Assembly: GCA_020073465.1 (NCBI GenBank)
Contig: JAIQFC010000025.1
Coordinates: 20,974-84,973 of the forward strand
Length of the DNA: 64,000 nucleotides
Direction: 5' to 3'
Source: Terriglobia bacterium
GTDB taxonomy: Bacteria; Acidobacteriota; Terriglobia; Terriglobales; Acidobacteriaceae
Below, piece by piece: positions 1-9,174 of this stretch. A program made the position numbers and the translations under genes. Under the pieces are notes generated by a model. That model saw nothing but the letters and a program-made list of their open reading frames with translations, had not been told where the DNA came from and did no database searches. Within the stretch, counting starts at the first letter, position 1. Every line of letters starts with the position of its first letter.

Positions 1-425
1 GGCGCGAAATCGGCCCACGACACCTGATTAGCAACGCGGTGCAGCATGCCGAACATGGAGTTGTCTTCGGTAAGAATGCGGTGGATCGATGCTGTGGCGT
101 TCACACGCAGCGGTTGAAGTTCGCGCAGCAGCAACAAGCCGAGGACATGATCGAGATCGCCATTGGCGAGGACAGCGCCGGCGATCGGCGACTGGCGGAC
201 TCCGTCACGAGGCTGAAGCTCCGGCGTGGCTTCAATCTGCCCGCGCAGGTCGGGAGAAGCCCCGAGCAGAAACCATGATCGTTCCTCCTGGCTGACCGCA
301 ACCTGGGCCTGCGTGCGGGCTTTGCCCTGGAACGCTCCGGCTCGCAGGGCCCGGCAGTTGGGGCAGGCACAATTCCACTGTGGAAATCCTCCACCGGCAG
401 CCGAGCCGAGAATCTTCACGCGCAT
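1..425 (-). CDS. pqqB: PqqB, coenzyme PQQ biosynthesis protein B (N-terminal part, cut by window edge)
   Basis: The minus strand from the ATG at 425 reads without a stop to the left edge (141 codons). It starts MRVKILGSAAGGGFPQWNC followed by ACPNC, which is the signature opening of PqqB, a metallo-beta-lactamase-fold protein needed for pyrroloquinoline quinone formation. The Cys-x-Cys-x-x-Cys stretch around residues 19-24 is the usual zinc-binding start of the family. Further in, a DHVLGLLLLRE stretch matches the family's DHxxGLLxLRE segment. The C-terminal half lies outside the window, so completeness cannot be judged. Any other pqq genes (A, C, D, E) would have to lie to the left. A PQQ gene implies quinoprotein dehydrogenases elsewhere in the genome (inference). 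Confidence 0.9.
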   Translation of the reverse strand, partial: MRVKILGSAAGGGFPQWNCACPNCRALRAGAFQGKARTQAQVAVSQEERSWFLLGASPDLRGQIEATPELQPRDGVRQSPIAGAVLANGDLDHVLGLLLLRELQPLRVNATASIHRILTEDNSMFGMLHRVANQVSWADFA

Positions 426-772
426 GCTAGCGAGTTTACAACGGCAGGATGACAGAACTTGCGACCTTTGGGTGGATGCAGTGCAGGAATTGTGAAATCA
501 GGTGCGCGGGGCTTCGAAATTCGAGGCACCGGTTATGAGTTTTGCTTGTGTTCGCCTGGTTTCAGGACCATACTGGGGACGGCCCGTCCCCTGCGGGGTT
601 CAGCCCTCCCGCCCTCCCCGATTGTCGAGTTGATTCTCCAGGTCCAATCCCGCTTGTCATCCTGAGCAACGCGAAGGACCCATGCAGTCTCTCGGCCCCA
701 AGCAGACTACATAGGTCCTTCGCTTTGCTCAGGATGACAGAAGTTCTGGTGATGACGGCCGAAAACGACGGC
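426..772. other. Intergenic region upstream of pqqB
   Basis: No convincing gene is seen in these roughly 350 bases. The region must hold the pqqB promoter (minus strand), but I could not pick out clear -35/-10 boxes. Its right half carries the dispersed palindromic repeat listed separately. Confidence 0.5.
654..738. repeat. Dispersed palindromic repeat, CCTTCG/CAGGATGACA family
   Basis: The left arm reads TTGTCATCCTGAGCAACGCG and the right arm ends CTTTGCTCAGGATGACA, forming an imperfect inverted repeat around a short centre. The same arms recur near 19135, 21550, 29865, 47547 and 48870, so this is a multicopy intergenic repeat and not a one-off hairpin. Confidence 0.8.
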
Positions 773-1102
773 TTATCCCTGGCCGGTCGCCGCGGCACAG
801 CGCAGCGGGTCGACGTCCCACAGTTGCGTGTCGGTCGAAAGACTCTCAATTCCAACTTCACCCTGCATCTCGGTGCCCGGCTTCCCCAGCCACACAACAC
901 GAAACTGCGCCTTGGCGCCTTCATACTGGAGATCGACGACATCACCCGGCTTCAGTTGCGCGTCCACGCCCTGCAAAGTCGCGCCGCGGCCGCTGATCGT
1001 GCGCAAGCTGGCGGGCTGCATGAAAGGGCGCGAGTGAGCGTCCATACCCCAGATTCGTACCGGAAGATCGACAAATACGCGTTGCTGGCGACGGCGATCC
1101 AT
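773..1102 (-). CDS. PilZ-like domain protein, 109 aa
   Basis: A single-domain protein of PilZ size. The N-terminus has the RxxxR motif (R4-x-x-x-R8) that in PilZ proteins wraps c-di-GMP, followed by a beta-rich stretch. The second PilZ motif, (D/N)xSxxG, appears as TISGRG around residue 36, so the Asp/Asn is replaced by Thr and ligand binding may be weak or lost. It could act as a cytoplasmic c-di-GMP effector. A diguanylate cyclase lies at 57.3 kb, but no physical link is implied. The ATG at 1102 is the first in frame. Confidence 0.65.
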   Translation of the reverse strand: MDRRRQQRVFVDLPVRIWGMDAHSRPFMQPASLRTISGRGATLQGVDAQLKPGDVVDLQYEGAKAQFRVVWLGKPGTEMQGEVGIESLSTDTQLWDVDPLRCAAATGQG

Positions 1103-1224
1103 ACCCAGTAGCCTCGCTTGGTGTGATCTTCAAATGGTAGGGGAGCACAGCGAGGAAACACAGGTAACCACCGTCACGGGACTTGAGTACCGAAAGTGCT
1201 GTTCCCTTGAGAGCCACTCACCTG

Positions 1225-1875
1225 TCACTGAGCCTTGCATGGGGTGGGGGGCGACGATGGTGGAGGTAATCGTTGCGTCGAATTCAACTCGGTGAGCGGA
1301 ATCTCATACACGCGAAGGTGCACCCAAGCGAACAGTGCAATCAGAACGACCAGAATGCTCATGACGGAGAAGCCGATGAGCCTGTGCGACGGACTATAAC
1401 TCGGTTCCTGTATTTCCCTGACGAGAAAGAATGATTTTATCGGCAGTAGCAGCGCGATCACCATCAACAAGAAAATCAGAACTGACTCCGCCCAAATTCG
1501 AGGCGATCCGGGTTGGTAGATTGCGCTGTAGAGCCACTCTGAGAGTGCTAGGACAATCCTGCCCTTGAGCAGCGGCAATACCAAAAGCGGGAATGCCCAG
1601 ACCCATACGACGACAAGCATCACAAGCCAGGTCCAGCGCTCGCGCTTGATGTATCCCGTCCACACAACGATCAGCCCGACGAGAATAATTGCCAGACAAG
1701 CAACACCGAGGTCGCTCATGGCTTGGGCAGCCGCCTGGAAGCCTGCATCGAGCGCCACGAGCGCAACTTTGTCACGTCCGGTCAAGGCATTCGCCAAGCA
1801 TGCCGGAATGAGGCAAAGCAGCGCGATGGTAAAAAGCACGCTCGATATAAAGACTGAATCGGCACGGATTTTCAT
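1225..1875 (-). CDS. Multi-pass membrane protein of unknown function, 216 aa
   Basis: I do not recognise the family. The ATG at 1875 is chosen because an AGAGGAT ribosome binding site lies about 6 bases upstream; a GTG/TTG extension to 1896 is possible. Four to five hydrophobic segments are visible: residues about 9-30 (with a signal-like start), 55-75, 85-105, 135-155 and 165-190. The tail is a proline/serine-rich stretch. There is no catalytic motif, and the neighbours give no functional hint. Confidence 0.6.
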   Translation of the reverse strand: MKIRADSVFISSVLFTIALLCLIPACLANALTGRDKVALVALDAGFQAAAQAMSDLGVACLAIILVGLIVVWTGYIKRERWTWLVMLVVVWVWAFPLLVLPLLKGRIVLALSEWLYSAIYQPGSPRIWAESVLIFLLMVIALLLPIKSFFLVREIQEPSYSPSHRLIGFSVMSILVVLIALFAWVHLRVYEIPLTELNSTQRLPPPSSPPTPCKAQ

Positions 1876-1932
1876 GGCGATCCTCTCAGAGAACACGCCC
1901 TGCAGCGTATTCGCATTCTTGGATAGAGAATT

Positions 1933-2166
1933 TCAGTCCAGATCGCCGAGCGAACACGCCCCCGGACCGCGCGGATCTCCGCAAGAACCGCAAGCCCCGG
2001 TCGGAGCGGAGGCGCTCGACGAGCCCTTCGCGGACACGGCAAACACAGAAAGCTGCGGATCGAGCTTGGTGGCGCGGCACTTCGGGCACTCGGCCTTTTC
2101 CTTGCCGTAGACGAGGGCTTCGAACTGGTGATGACATTGCTGGCAGACGTATTCGAATATGGGCAT
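1933..2166 (-). CDS. FmdB family zinc ribbon protein, 77 aa
   Basis: Starts MPIFEYVCQQCHHQFEALV and carries a second CPKC pair about residue 31, the classic FmdB/CxxC_CxxC_SSSS putative regulatory zinc ribbon. The C-terminus is Gly/Ser/Ala-rich with a CGSC motif, as often seen in the family. An upstream in-frame extension exists, but family alignment fixes the start at the MPIFEY methionine (2166). The function of the family is not established; it is usually called a putative regulatory protein. Confidence 0.85.
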   Translation of the reverse strand: MPIFEYVCQQCHHQFEALVYGKEKAECPKCRATKLDPQLSVFAVSAKGSSSASAPTGACGSCGDPRGPGACSLGDLD

Positions 2167-2237
2167 GATTGACTCCGACTTCACAGAGCAACCTCTATTA
2201 GAATCAATCCACGGGAACTTCGCAAACCCCGCTTTCC

Positions 2238-3299
2238 TTGGGCGATGAATTGAGCGACAACCTGAAGCAGAATAACGACCCACGACGGGCCGGGAGCCTT
2301 GCTGCCGGGTTCTCGCAGTTTCGGCCGCATCGCTGGTTGCGGGGCGGGCATGTGCAGACGATAGCCAGTTTTCTGCTGCCGCGGCGTGTCCACCTGCCGC
2401 CTGGCGAGGAGCGGCTGATCGAAGTTGCGCCGGGAATCAAGGTTCGTTGCTGGTGTCGCTGGTGGTCCGAGCGGGGGAACGATCGGCGATCGGCGCTGAC
2501 ACTTATCGTTGTGCATGGCCTTGAGGGATCGACCGATTCGGAATACATGCTCGGCGTCGCCCGGAACGGGCTCGCTTGCGGAATGAATGTCGTGCTCATG
2601 AACCAGCGCAACTGCGGTGGGATGGACGAGTACGCGCCGACGCTCTACAACTCGAGTCTGTCGGCAGACGTTGCCGCCGTCGCGCGGCATGTGGTTGAGC
2701 ACGATGGGGTCTCACGATTTGCGCTGATCGGATTTTCCATGGGCGGGAACCTGGTGTTGAAGCTGGCAGGAGAATGGGGAAGCGAAGGCCCGGCGCAATT
2801 CCGGGCGGTGGCGGCCGTTTGTCCGGCGGCGGACCTGGCGCCGTCCGCCGATGCCTTGCACGAGCCTGGCAATCGGCTCTACGAATACTACTTTCTAATA
2901 CAGCTGTTTCGCCGTTTGCGCCGCAAGGCGAGACTGTTTCCGCAGACTTTTGATCCATCCCGTTTGCGAGGGATCTCGAGCCTGCGTGAGTTCGATGACA
3001 GAATCACCGCGCACTATTGCGGCTTTACGGGAGCCGATGACTACTACGCACGAGCTTCGGCGGCAAACGTGATCGACCGGATCGCGGTTCCGGCGGTCAT
3101 TATTCATGCGGCGAACGATCCCTTCATCCGACTGCGCCCCGCAACGCGGCAACGGATCCTGGCGAATCCCAATATCACCTACATCGAAACCGCCGATGGT
3201 GGACACTGCGCGTTTCTTGGGCAACCGAACGGGACCCTGGGGGATGATGGCCGCTGGGCGGAGCGTGAGGTGGTGGAGTTCGTGAGAAGAGTCCAGTAA
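2238..3299 (+). CDS. YheT/UPF0017 family alpha/beta hydrolase, 353 aa
   Basis: Alpha/beta hydrolase of the YheT (abhydrolase 1/3) type. Family landmarks are RGGHVQTI near residue 36, HGLEGS (oxyanion region) near 93, MNQRNCGG near 120 and the nucleophile elbow GFSMGGN (Ser) near 170. A DGGHC stretch near residue 322 supplies the catalytic His. It is predicted to hydrolyse esters of short or medium acyl chains in the cytoplasm; the physiological substrate is unknown. The start is a TTG at 2238 with no strong ribosome binding site, so the exact N-terminus is uncertain. It is divergent from fmdB. Confidence 0.85.
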   Translation: MGDELSDNLKQNNDPRRAGSLAAGFSQFRPHRWLRGGHVQTIASFLLPRRVHLPPGEERLIEVAPGIKVRCWCRWWSERGNDRRSALTLIVVHGLEGSTDSEYMLGVARNGLACGMNVVLMNQRNCGGMDEYAPTLYNSSLSADVAAVARHVVEHDGVSRFALIGFSMGGNLVLKLAGEWGSEGPAQFRAVAAVCPAADLAPSADALHEPGNRLYEYYFLIQLFRRLRRKARLFPQTFDPSRLRGISSLREFDDRITAHYCGFTGADDYYARASAANVIDRIAVPAVIIHAANDPFIRLRPATRQRILANPNITYIETADGGHCAFLGQPNGTLGDDGRWAEREVVEFVRRVQ

Positions 3300-3327
3300 T
3301 CGCGTGGCTTATGGCGTCGTTCCGCAG

Positions 3328-4470
3328 TCACGGAGCGCTGGCGGTCCGCGGACGCAGCCACGCGAGCACCTCGGCAACAGGCCCTCGCTTCATCCGCGTG
3401 CGGAGAAACGCAAGAAGCAGCATGGCGAGGAAAATGACGAGCAGACCCAACGAGGCCGTGCGAATCCCGACAGAATGCTTCCTCAGGATCGAGAGCCGGC
3501 CGTACACAAACTCAATGTGCACCCAGTAGACCAGTAACGATGCCTGGCCCAACTGGACCAGCGGACTGAACCCCCACTGACCCGCTCCCCACCGGCACCA
3601 TACATAGCTTGCGGAGAGAATCATCAGTAGCATCCCCACACGGATCAGGAAGAAATTCGGGCTGGTGTGCCAGAAATCGTAGACGGCATAGAACCGTCGC
3701 GGTTGCGCATCGAGCCAGCGGGCGAACTCGACGATGACGATACCAATGATACCCAGCGAAGGCAGTACTCCCGATTCGCGCTGGCGCACCCACGGACTTC
3801 GCAGGATGAATCCTGTAGCGAGGCCTGCGAAGGCAAATGCAGTCCAGGGGAAGACGGGAAAGAGCCAGGACTGCGGGCTTCCGGTGTTGTGGACGCCGTT
3901 GATGTAGGACTCAATCGGCCACGGCAGCCAGTGCGGACGCCACGTGGTCCAGAGCAGCGGCGTCAAGAGAGAGATCAGGAGCGCAGTGCCCGCGGCGATG
4001 AGCACCAGCGCGAGTCTGGTGTGCGGTCCGCGCTGCAGGGCTAAAGCCAGCCACGACACCAGGCCCATCAGCATCATCGAGACCCCGATCGTGTTCAGCA
4101 CATCGACTCGGAGTAAGTCGCTTCGCGGCGACCATCCCCAGGCAATCACAAACTCCTGCACCCGGAAAAGCAGGCCGAAAGCGAAGATCTCAGCGCCCCG
4201 GCGAATCGTGAACCGCGCAATCTGAGCAGGGGCCAGACCTTTCTGCCACAGCTTTTCCGTGACTAGCGCGAACGAGATTCCAGCGAGGAAAAGGAACAGC
4301 GGTGCAGGGAATGTTCCTCCCAGTTGCGAGTACATGAAGAACTTGCTCTGCCGCGCCTGCGGGCTGAGCCACGAGTCAAAGCAATGCGTCTGAAACATCA
4401 GGACGCAGGCGAGACCCCGCATCCAGTCAATGTAGCCGAGGCGGGATTTGCCGGAATCTGGTGCGGCCAT
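3328..4470 (-). CDS. HGSNAT-like (heparan-alpha-glucosaminide N-acetyltransferase/DUF1624 type) membrane acyltransferase, about 380 aa
   Basis: Opens with the family landmark RLGYIDWMRGLACVLMFQTH (residues about 10-29) and contains around ten hydrophobic helices, as in the HGSNAT catalytic / DUF1624 family of transmembrane acyltransferases. The His in MFQTH corresponds to the conserved acceptor His region. The ATG at 4470 is preferred because it leaves the usual short N-terminal lead; earlier starts back to 4527 are possible. The acyl acceptor is unknown. A second, distantly similar family member lies at 37172-38419. The gene follows the anchored protein at 4529-5518 in the same direction and may be co-transcribed. 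Confidence 0.75.
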   Translation of the reverse strand: MAAPDSGKSRLGYIDWMRGLACVLMFQTHCFDSWLSPQARQSKFFMYSQLGGTFPAPLFLFLAGISFALVTEKLWQKGLAPAQIARFTIRRGAEIFAFGLLFRVQEFVIAWGWSPRSDLLRVDVLNTIGVSMMLMGLVSWLALALQRGPHTRLALVLIAAGTALLISLLTPLLWTTWRPHWLPWPIESYINGVHNTGSPQSWLFPVFPWTAFAFAGLATGFILRSPWVRQRESGVLPSLGIIGIVIVEFARWLDAQPRRFYAVYDFWHTSPNFFLIRVGMLLMILSASYVWCRWGAGQWGFSPLVQLGQASLLVYWVHIEFVYGRLSILRKHSVGIRTASLGLLVIFLAMLLLAFLRTRMKRGPVAEVLAWLRPRTASAP

Positions 4471-4528
4471 GCGGTTGCGGAGAACTCCCGGGAAGTATAC
4501 GGCAGCAGTTCTCATGCACAACGGCAAG

Positions 4529-5518
4529 CTACTGAAAGCGGTATCCAGGTTTCAATCCGCACAGGTAGACACGGGTTTGGTCCGAATTTGCGCGAGAAGT
4601 GCAAGATGCCCAACTCAAAAACAGCGATGGCCCCAGCGGGAAGATAATGGTCTGGCCATCGATGTCGGCCTCGATATTCACGCCTTCCGCGGAAGCCGGC
4701 AGCGTGAAGTTCAGCGAGTCCCCGAATATCACGGGGTAAGACTCGTGAATCAATTCGCTGGCCATGGGGTGAAAGACCTCCGCCTCCAGCAGAAACGTCG
4801 TGGTATCGGACCAGTTGCGAGCTGAGACCATGATCGCCTGACCGCCCTGGGAGAAACCGTCAGACTCGATCCGGGTGAAAGCGCAGGGTCCGGCGATGCA
4901 GGACGCTCGCGCGTTGCGGAACTCATTGCCCATTCCCGCGTCGAGCGAGGCTGACCCAAGCGCTGCCTTCCATTTTCCATCCGGTGAACACGGCCGTTCT
5001 CCCTTGCACGGCACGTTACCCTTGTTCTCGATGTCGAAAATCTTTACCGCGCTCCCAATATTCACGTCGGTCATGTTCTTGATCGAAAATCGGACGCGCA
5101 CGTTGCCCACCCTGACGTCCGGCTGGCCGGTCGTGCGAGATGGCCTGGCAGTGAGCGGTGTCATGCGGGCGATATAGAGCTTGTCGCCGACAAAGTCATC
5201 CAGGTCGAGATTGCGGTATCCGGAGTGGCGAAAATGTAGCTTCGCCCGGTCGCCGCGCCTTACTCCCTGGGGCAGCGCAATGCGAAAGAATCCGGAGGCG
5301 TCTGACCTGGCAGTTCCCTTGGCAAGACGGTCCTCGACCGACACCTCGACGTCGGCAATGGGCAACTCCTTGCGCGGGTCTGCGTCCTGCACCATGACCG
5401 CTCCCTGCAGAGTAATGAGGCTCTGCCGGTGCCAGTGCACCAGCAACACCGCGGCGATCGTCAGCATCACAGCCGCGACACCGGCGCTCCAGATCTCAAT
5501 TTTCCTGCTGGAAGTCAT
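4529..5518 (-). CDS. Membrane-anchored protein with carboxypeptidase-regulatory-like domain, 329 aa
   Basis: One N-terminal hydrophobic helix (residues about 10-28) anchors the protein. Residues 36-110 look like a carboxypeptidase regulatory-like / CNA-B fold (strand pattern with GTARSDASGFFRI), common in Acidobacteriota surface proteins. The remaining 200 residues are beta-rich, with four Cys in pairs (near 170, 176, 211 and 216) that could form disulfides outside the membrane. No catalytic motif was found and I do not recognise the C-terminal domain. It is next to and co-directional with the acyltransferase gene at 3328-4470. Confidence 0.65.
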   Translation of the reverse strand: MTSSRKIEIWSAGVAAVMLTIAAVLLVHWHRQSLITLQGAVMVQDADPRKELPIADVEVSVEDRLAKGTARSDASGFFRIALPQGVRRGDRAKLHFRHSGYRNLDLDDFVGDKLYIARMTPLTARPSRTTGQPDVRVGNVRVRFSIKNMTDVNIGSAVKIFDIENKGNVPCKGERPCSPDGKWKAALGSASLDAGMGNEFRNARASCIAGPCAFTRIESDGFSQGGQAIMVSARNWSDTTTFLLEAEVFHPMASELIHESYPVIFGDSLNFTLPASAEGVNIEADIDGQTIIFPLGPSLFLSWASCTSRANSDQTRVYLCGLKPGYRFQ

Positions 5519-5684
5519 TTCGCGATTGTCGACACACTCATAACGATGTCGGCACGGGCAAACCGGTTACCTACCACATGATGGTACAGCCAATCCAGCA
5601 TCCAAAGGACCCAGTAAGGCATCATCTTCGTTGTTACCCTTCCTGTGACCGGAGTTCGTTTAGGATGGACGTTTACGAAGCGGA

Positions 5685-7028
5685 ATGAGAGATCTCCAAC
5701 TCAACTGGCCTTCCCGCCGCGAGTTCATGCGGCTAGCCTTACGCGCTGGCGTTTGTCTTCCCCTCGCCGGGGCACTGCCGGCGCTTGCGGACCCGCAACA
5801 TCCGCCTCCGCAACTCTCGCCGCCCCCGGCCTTGCCCCGGTTTTCGCTGACTCCGGAAGACGATCAGTTTCTGAACGATCTGGAGCGCGCCAACTTTCTC
5901 TTCTTCTGGGAGCAGGCCAGTCCGAAGACCGGAATGGTGAAGGATCGCTGCAACGTGCAGACGACCGATGAGGGGATCGTAGCCAGCATCGCCGCCACCG
6001 GTTTCGGCCTGACCGCGCTGTGCATCGCTGATCAGCGCGGGTTCATTTCGACGGGCAACGCTTTGGAGCGCATCTTTGCCGTCCTTCGCTTCTTGTGGAA
6101 GAAGGTGCCGCATCATCGCGGCTTCTTCTACCACTTCGCCAACATCAACACCGGAGAGCGCGTCTGGGATTCCGAAATCTCCTCGGTGGACACCGCAATC
6201 CTGCTCTGCGGAATCCTCACCTGCCGCGAACACTTCAAGCATCCCGACGTCGCGCAACTGGCCAATCTGATCTTCAGCCGGGTCGATTGGACCTGGCTCT
6301 CGGAAGACACTGCTCTGCTACCCCATGGTTGGACGCCCGAGATTGGCTTCCTCCCCAACCGCTGGGACTACTACAGCGAACTGATGATGATGTACCTGCT
6401 GGGACTGGGGTCTTCGGCGCATCCCTTGAAGGAACAAACCTGGATAGCGTGGAAGCGCCTGGTTTTTGAGTACGACGGACTGCGCTACATCGGTTCGTAC
6501 GCGCCCCTGTTTGTGCATCAGTACTCGCAGGCCTGGTTCGATTTCCGCGGCAAGCGCGACAAGTACGCCGATTACTTCCAGAACTCGATCGTCGCCTCCG
6601 AAGTCCACCGGCGCTTTTGCATCGAACTCAGCGAACAATTCTCCGACTACAGCGATGACCTGTGGGGGATCACGGCTTCAGACTCGGAAAAGGGCTACGT
6701 CGTCTGGGGTGGTCCTCCCGCGATCGGACCTATTGACGGTACCGTTGTGCCCAGCGCGAGCGCGGGGTCTCTGCCTTTCATTCCGCAAGCCAGCATGCGA
6801 GTGCTCAAGGCAATTCGCAACCGCTACGGCGCAGCCTGGTGCAAGTACGGCTTTGTCAATGCCTTCAATCCGCTTAAGAACTGGTACGACCACGACGTGA
6901 TTGGCATCGACACCGGGATCACCATGCTGATGGCGGAAAACCTTCGCACGGGATTCGTTTGGAACACCTTCATGAAAACGCAGGAGGCGCAGCGCGGTAT
7001 GCAGCGTGCCGGCTTCCGGAAGTACTAG
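5685..7028 (+). CDS. Tat-exported glycoamylase family protein (PF10091 / GH144-like, putative beta-1,2-glucanase), 447 aa
   Basis: The N-terminus carries a twin-arginine signal (PSRREFMRLALRAG, residues 9-22), a hydrophobic stretch and a proline-rich linker. From residue about 55 it follows the glycoamylase (PF10091, COG5368) pattern: LERANFLFFWEQASPKTGMV, then DEGIVASIAATGFGLTAL, and near the end a WYDHDVIGIDTG segment. Characterised stand-alone members of this fold are GH144 endo-beta-1,2-glucanases. The context supports that substrate: the next two genes encode an ABC exporter and a GT84 beta-1,2-glucan synthase. The predicted role is periplasmic trimming or turnover of the glucan. The substrate remains an inference from family and neighbours. 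Confidence 0.75.
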   Translation: MRDLQLNWPSRREFMRLALRAGVCLPLAGALPALADPQHPPPQLSPPPALPRFSLTPEDDQFLNDLERANFLFFWEQASPKTGMVKDRCNVQTTDEGIVASIAATGFGLTALCIADQRGFISTGNALERIFAVLRFLWKKVPHHRGFFYHFANINTGERVWDSEISSVDTAILLCGILTCREHFKHPDVAQLANLIFSRVDWTWLSEDTALLPHGWTPEIGFLPNRWDYYSELMMMYLLGLGSSAHPLKEQTWIAWKRLVFEYDGLRYIGSYAPLFVHQYSQAWFDFRGKRDKYADYFQNSIVASEVHRRFCIELSEQFSDYSDDLWGITASDSEKGYVVWGGPPAIGPIDGTVVPSASAGSLPFIPQASMRVLKAIRNRYGAAWCKYGFVNAFNPLKNWYDHDVIGIDTGITMLMAENLRTGFVWNTFMKTQEAQRGMQRAGFRKY

Positions 7029-7340
7029 GCTCCTCCGGCATCCGGCCCGCAAAGGCTGGAAAACCGGGAGGCCGGGAACATTCCGTATCTCGCTCACCAA
7101 CCTCGAACGCGTTCCCCTCATCTAACGCAGCCTTTTGGATGCTGCACTTTGACCGACGGCAAGGAGCACAATCGCGAGCCTGTCGTACCGCTGCAATCCC
7201 GAAACGGCTCCGCTGTTTCCAGCCCGGAGGGAAGATGAGCAGGCCACGCTTTTTTGGGCTAAACTCATTGTAATCGCCACGATTCGTCTGGCACGCGTGG
7301 GCTGCTCTCGCTTCGGAGCAAGGCTGGTTTTGGACCAACC
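7029..7340. other. Intergenic region between glycoamylase and ABC exporter genes
   Basis: About 310 bases without a credible gene. I see no clear terminator, promoter or repeat of the families found elsewhere in the window. The spacing means the exporter may have its own promoter. Confidence 0.4.
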
Positions 7341-9161
7341 ATGACTGGACAAGCGAACTTCCACAAGGCATGGCGGGAACGCCTCTCGGCACTCCGCAAT
7401 GTGCCGGCCGTTCTTAGCATTGTCTGGGAAGCCGGCCCTACCGTGGTCACGTTCGGTCTGATCTTCCGAGTGGTCGCTTCGTTCCTCCCCATCGCGCTCC
7501 TTTGGGTCACCAAACTCATCATTGACGGCATCGTTCATGCCCTGACCACGCACCAGCCTGTATCTTCACGGCTGTGGTGGTTGGTGGCGGTGGAGTTCGG
7601 GCTGGCCGTATTCGGCAGCATCCTCAGTCGCGCGATCGACTATCTCGATTCCCTCCTCGCGGAGAAATACATGCGGCACGTGAGCGTCCGCGTGATGAAG
7701 CACGCTGCGGATCTGGATCTCACCGCCTATGAGGACCCTGTCTTCTACGATCGCCTGGAGCGCGCCCGGGTCCAGGCCACGGACCGTCTGGGGATGATCC
7801 AATCGATCGGACGGCTGGTGCAGCAGGTCATCACCACGGTGTCGCTGTCGGTCTCGATCATACTGTTCTCGCCCTGGCTCCTGTTGTTGCTGGTCGCGGG
7901 CGTCGTACCCGCATTCCTGGGAGAGAGTCACTTTGCTTTCCTGGGCTATGCCAAGAACTTCCGCCAGACTCCCATCCGTCGCCAGCTCGACTACCTGCGG
8001 GTCCTCGGTGGGAGCAAGGAAGCAGCCAAGGAACTCAAGCTGTTCGGTCTGAAGGATTTTCTTGTCGGACGCTTCACGCGGCTATCCGATCAGATCTACG
8101 GCGAAGATGTCGCACTGGCCCGGCGGCGGCTGGTTGCGGGCTCCCTGCTGTCAATCGTCGGGACTGCGGGTTACTACTCTGCCTACGTCTTCGTGATCTG
8201 GCGAACCGTGCGAGGAATCCTCACTATCGGCGAGCTCACATTTCTTACCGGGGCGATTCTTCAGGCAAGTTCAAATATCCAGCAGATCTTCTCAACCGTC
8301 TCGAGCATCGCTGATCAGGCCTTGTTCCTGACCGACCTCATCGCATTCTTCGAGATGCAGCCCACAATCCGCTCCAAGCCCAATGCCTTGCCGGCTCCAC
8401 GACCCATCCGCGGCGGATTCGAGTTTCGTAACGTTTCGTTCCGCTACCCGGGCAGCTCGCGGCTGGTTCTGAACGGATTGAACTTCCAGCTTCGTCCCGG
8501 GGAGCGGGTGGCGTTGATCGGTGAAAATGGTGAGGGTAAGACCACCATGGTCAAGCTGATGACCCGGCTGTATGACCCGGTCGAGGGCCAGCTACTGCTG
8601 GATGGTGTCGACCTGCGCGAATATGACCTGGAGGACCTCTACCGCGAAATCGGCGTCATCTTTCAGGATTTCATGCGCTATGAGATGACCGCGCGCGAAA
8701 ACATCGCCGTCGGCCGCATCGCCGAGATCGACAACCTGCCGCTGGTTCACCTGTCAGCCCAGAAGAGTATGGCCGACGAAGTGATCGGCAGACTCGATCA
8801 TGAATATGAACAAATGCTTGGACGAAGGTTCGACGGAGGCGTCGATCTTTCCGGCGGAGAGTGGCAGAAAGTAGCGCTGGCTCGAGCCTATCTGCGCGAT
8901 GCACAGGTCCTCATCCTCGACGAGCCCACGGCCTCGCTCGATGCCCGAAGCGAGTTTGAGGTCTTCCAGCGCTTTGCCGAACTCACCACCGGGAAAATGG
9001 CTCTATTTATCTCACATCGTTTCTCCACCGTGCGCATGGCGGACCGCATTGTTGTGCTGGAGAAGGGCCGCATCGCTGAGGACGGAAGCCACGATCAGCT
9101 CACGCATCTTGGCGGCCGCTATGCCGAAATGTTCGAACTGCAGGCCGCCAGTTACCGCTAG
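7341..9161 (+). CDS. ABC exporter with fused membrane and ATPase domains, 606 aa
   Basis: A half-transporter of the exporter type: a six-helix membrane domain (residues about 25-330) followed by a nucleotide-binding domain. Walker A is GENGEGKTT (393-401), the signature is LSGGEWQKVALARA (from about 502), Walker B is VLILDEPTAS, and the H-loop is SHRFSTV. It would work as a homodimer in the inner membrane. The gene ends 13 bases before the glucan synthase gene, so the two are probably co-transcribed and translated. By analogy with NdvA/ChvA it may export the glucan product, although sequence alone places it only in the general lipid/multidrug/polysaccharide exporter group. The ATG at 7341 is the first Met of the domain. 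Confidence 0.8.
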   Translation: MTGQANFHKAWRERLSALRNVPAVLSIVWEAGPTVVTFGLIFRVVASFLPIALLWVTKLIIDGIVHALTTHQPVSSRLWWLVAVEFGLAVFGSILSRAIDYLDSLLAEKYMRHVSVRVMKHAADLDLTAYEDPVFYDRLERARVQATDRLGMIQSIGRLVQQVITTVSLSVSIILFSPWLLLLLVAGVVPAFLGESHFAFLGYAKNFRQTPIRRQLDYLRVLGGSKEAAKELKLFGLKDFLVGRFTRLSDQIYGEDVALARRRLVAGSLLSIVGTAGYYSAYVFVIWRTVRGILTIGELTFLTGAILQASSNIQQIFSTVSSIADQALFLTDLIAFFEMQPTIRSKPNALPAPRPIRGGFEFRNVSFRYPGSSRLVLNGLNFQLRPGERVALIGENGEGKTTMVKLMTRLYDPVEGQLLLDGVDLREYDLEDLYREIGVIFQDFMRYEMTARENIAVGRIAEIDNLPLVHLSAQKSMADEVIGRLDHEYEQMLGRRFDGGVDLSGGEWQKVALARAYLRDAQVLILDEPTASLDARSEFEVFQRFAELTTGKMALFISHRFSTVRMADRIVVLEKGRIAEDGSHDQLTHLGGRYAEMFELQAASYR

Positions 9162-9174
9162 AGATCAGGGACGA

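Noticed and set aside
8899..9174. Long upstream extension of the glucan synthase frame into the ABC exporter gene
   Set aside because: The sequence overlaps the well-defined ATPase domain in another frame and has no domain of its own. The ATG at 9175 has a ribosome binding site.
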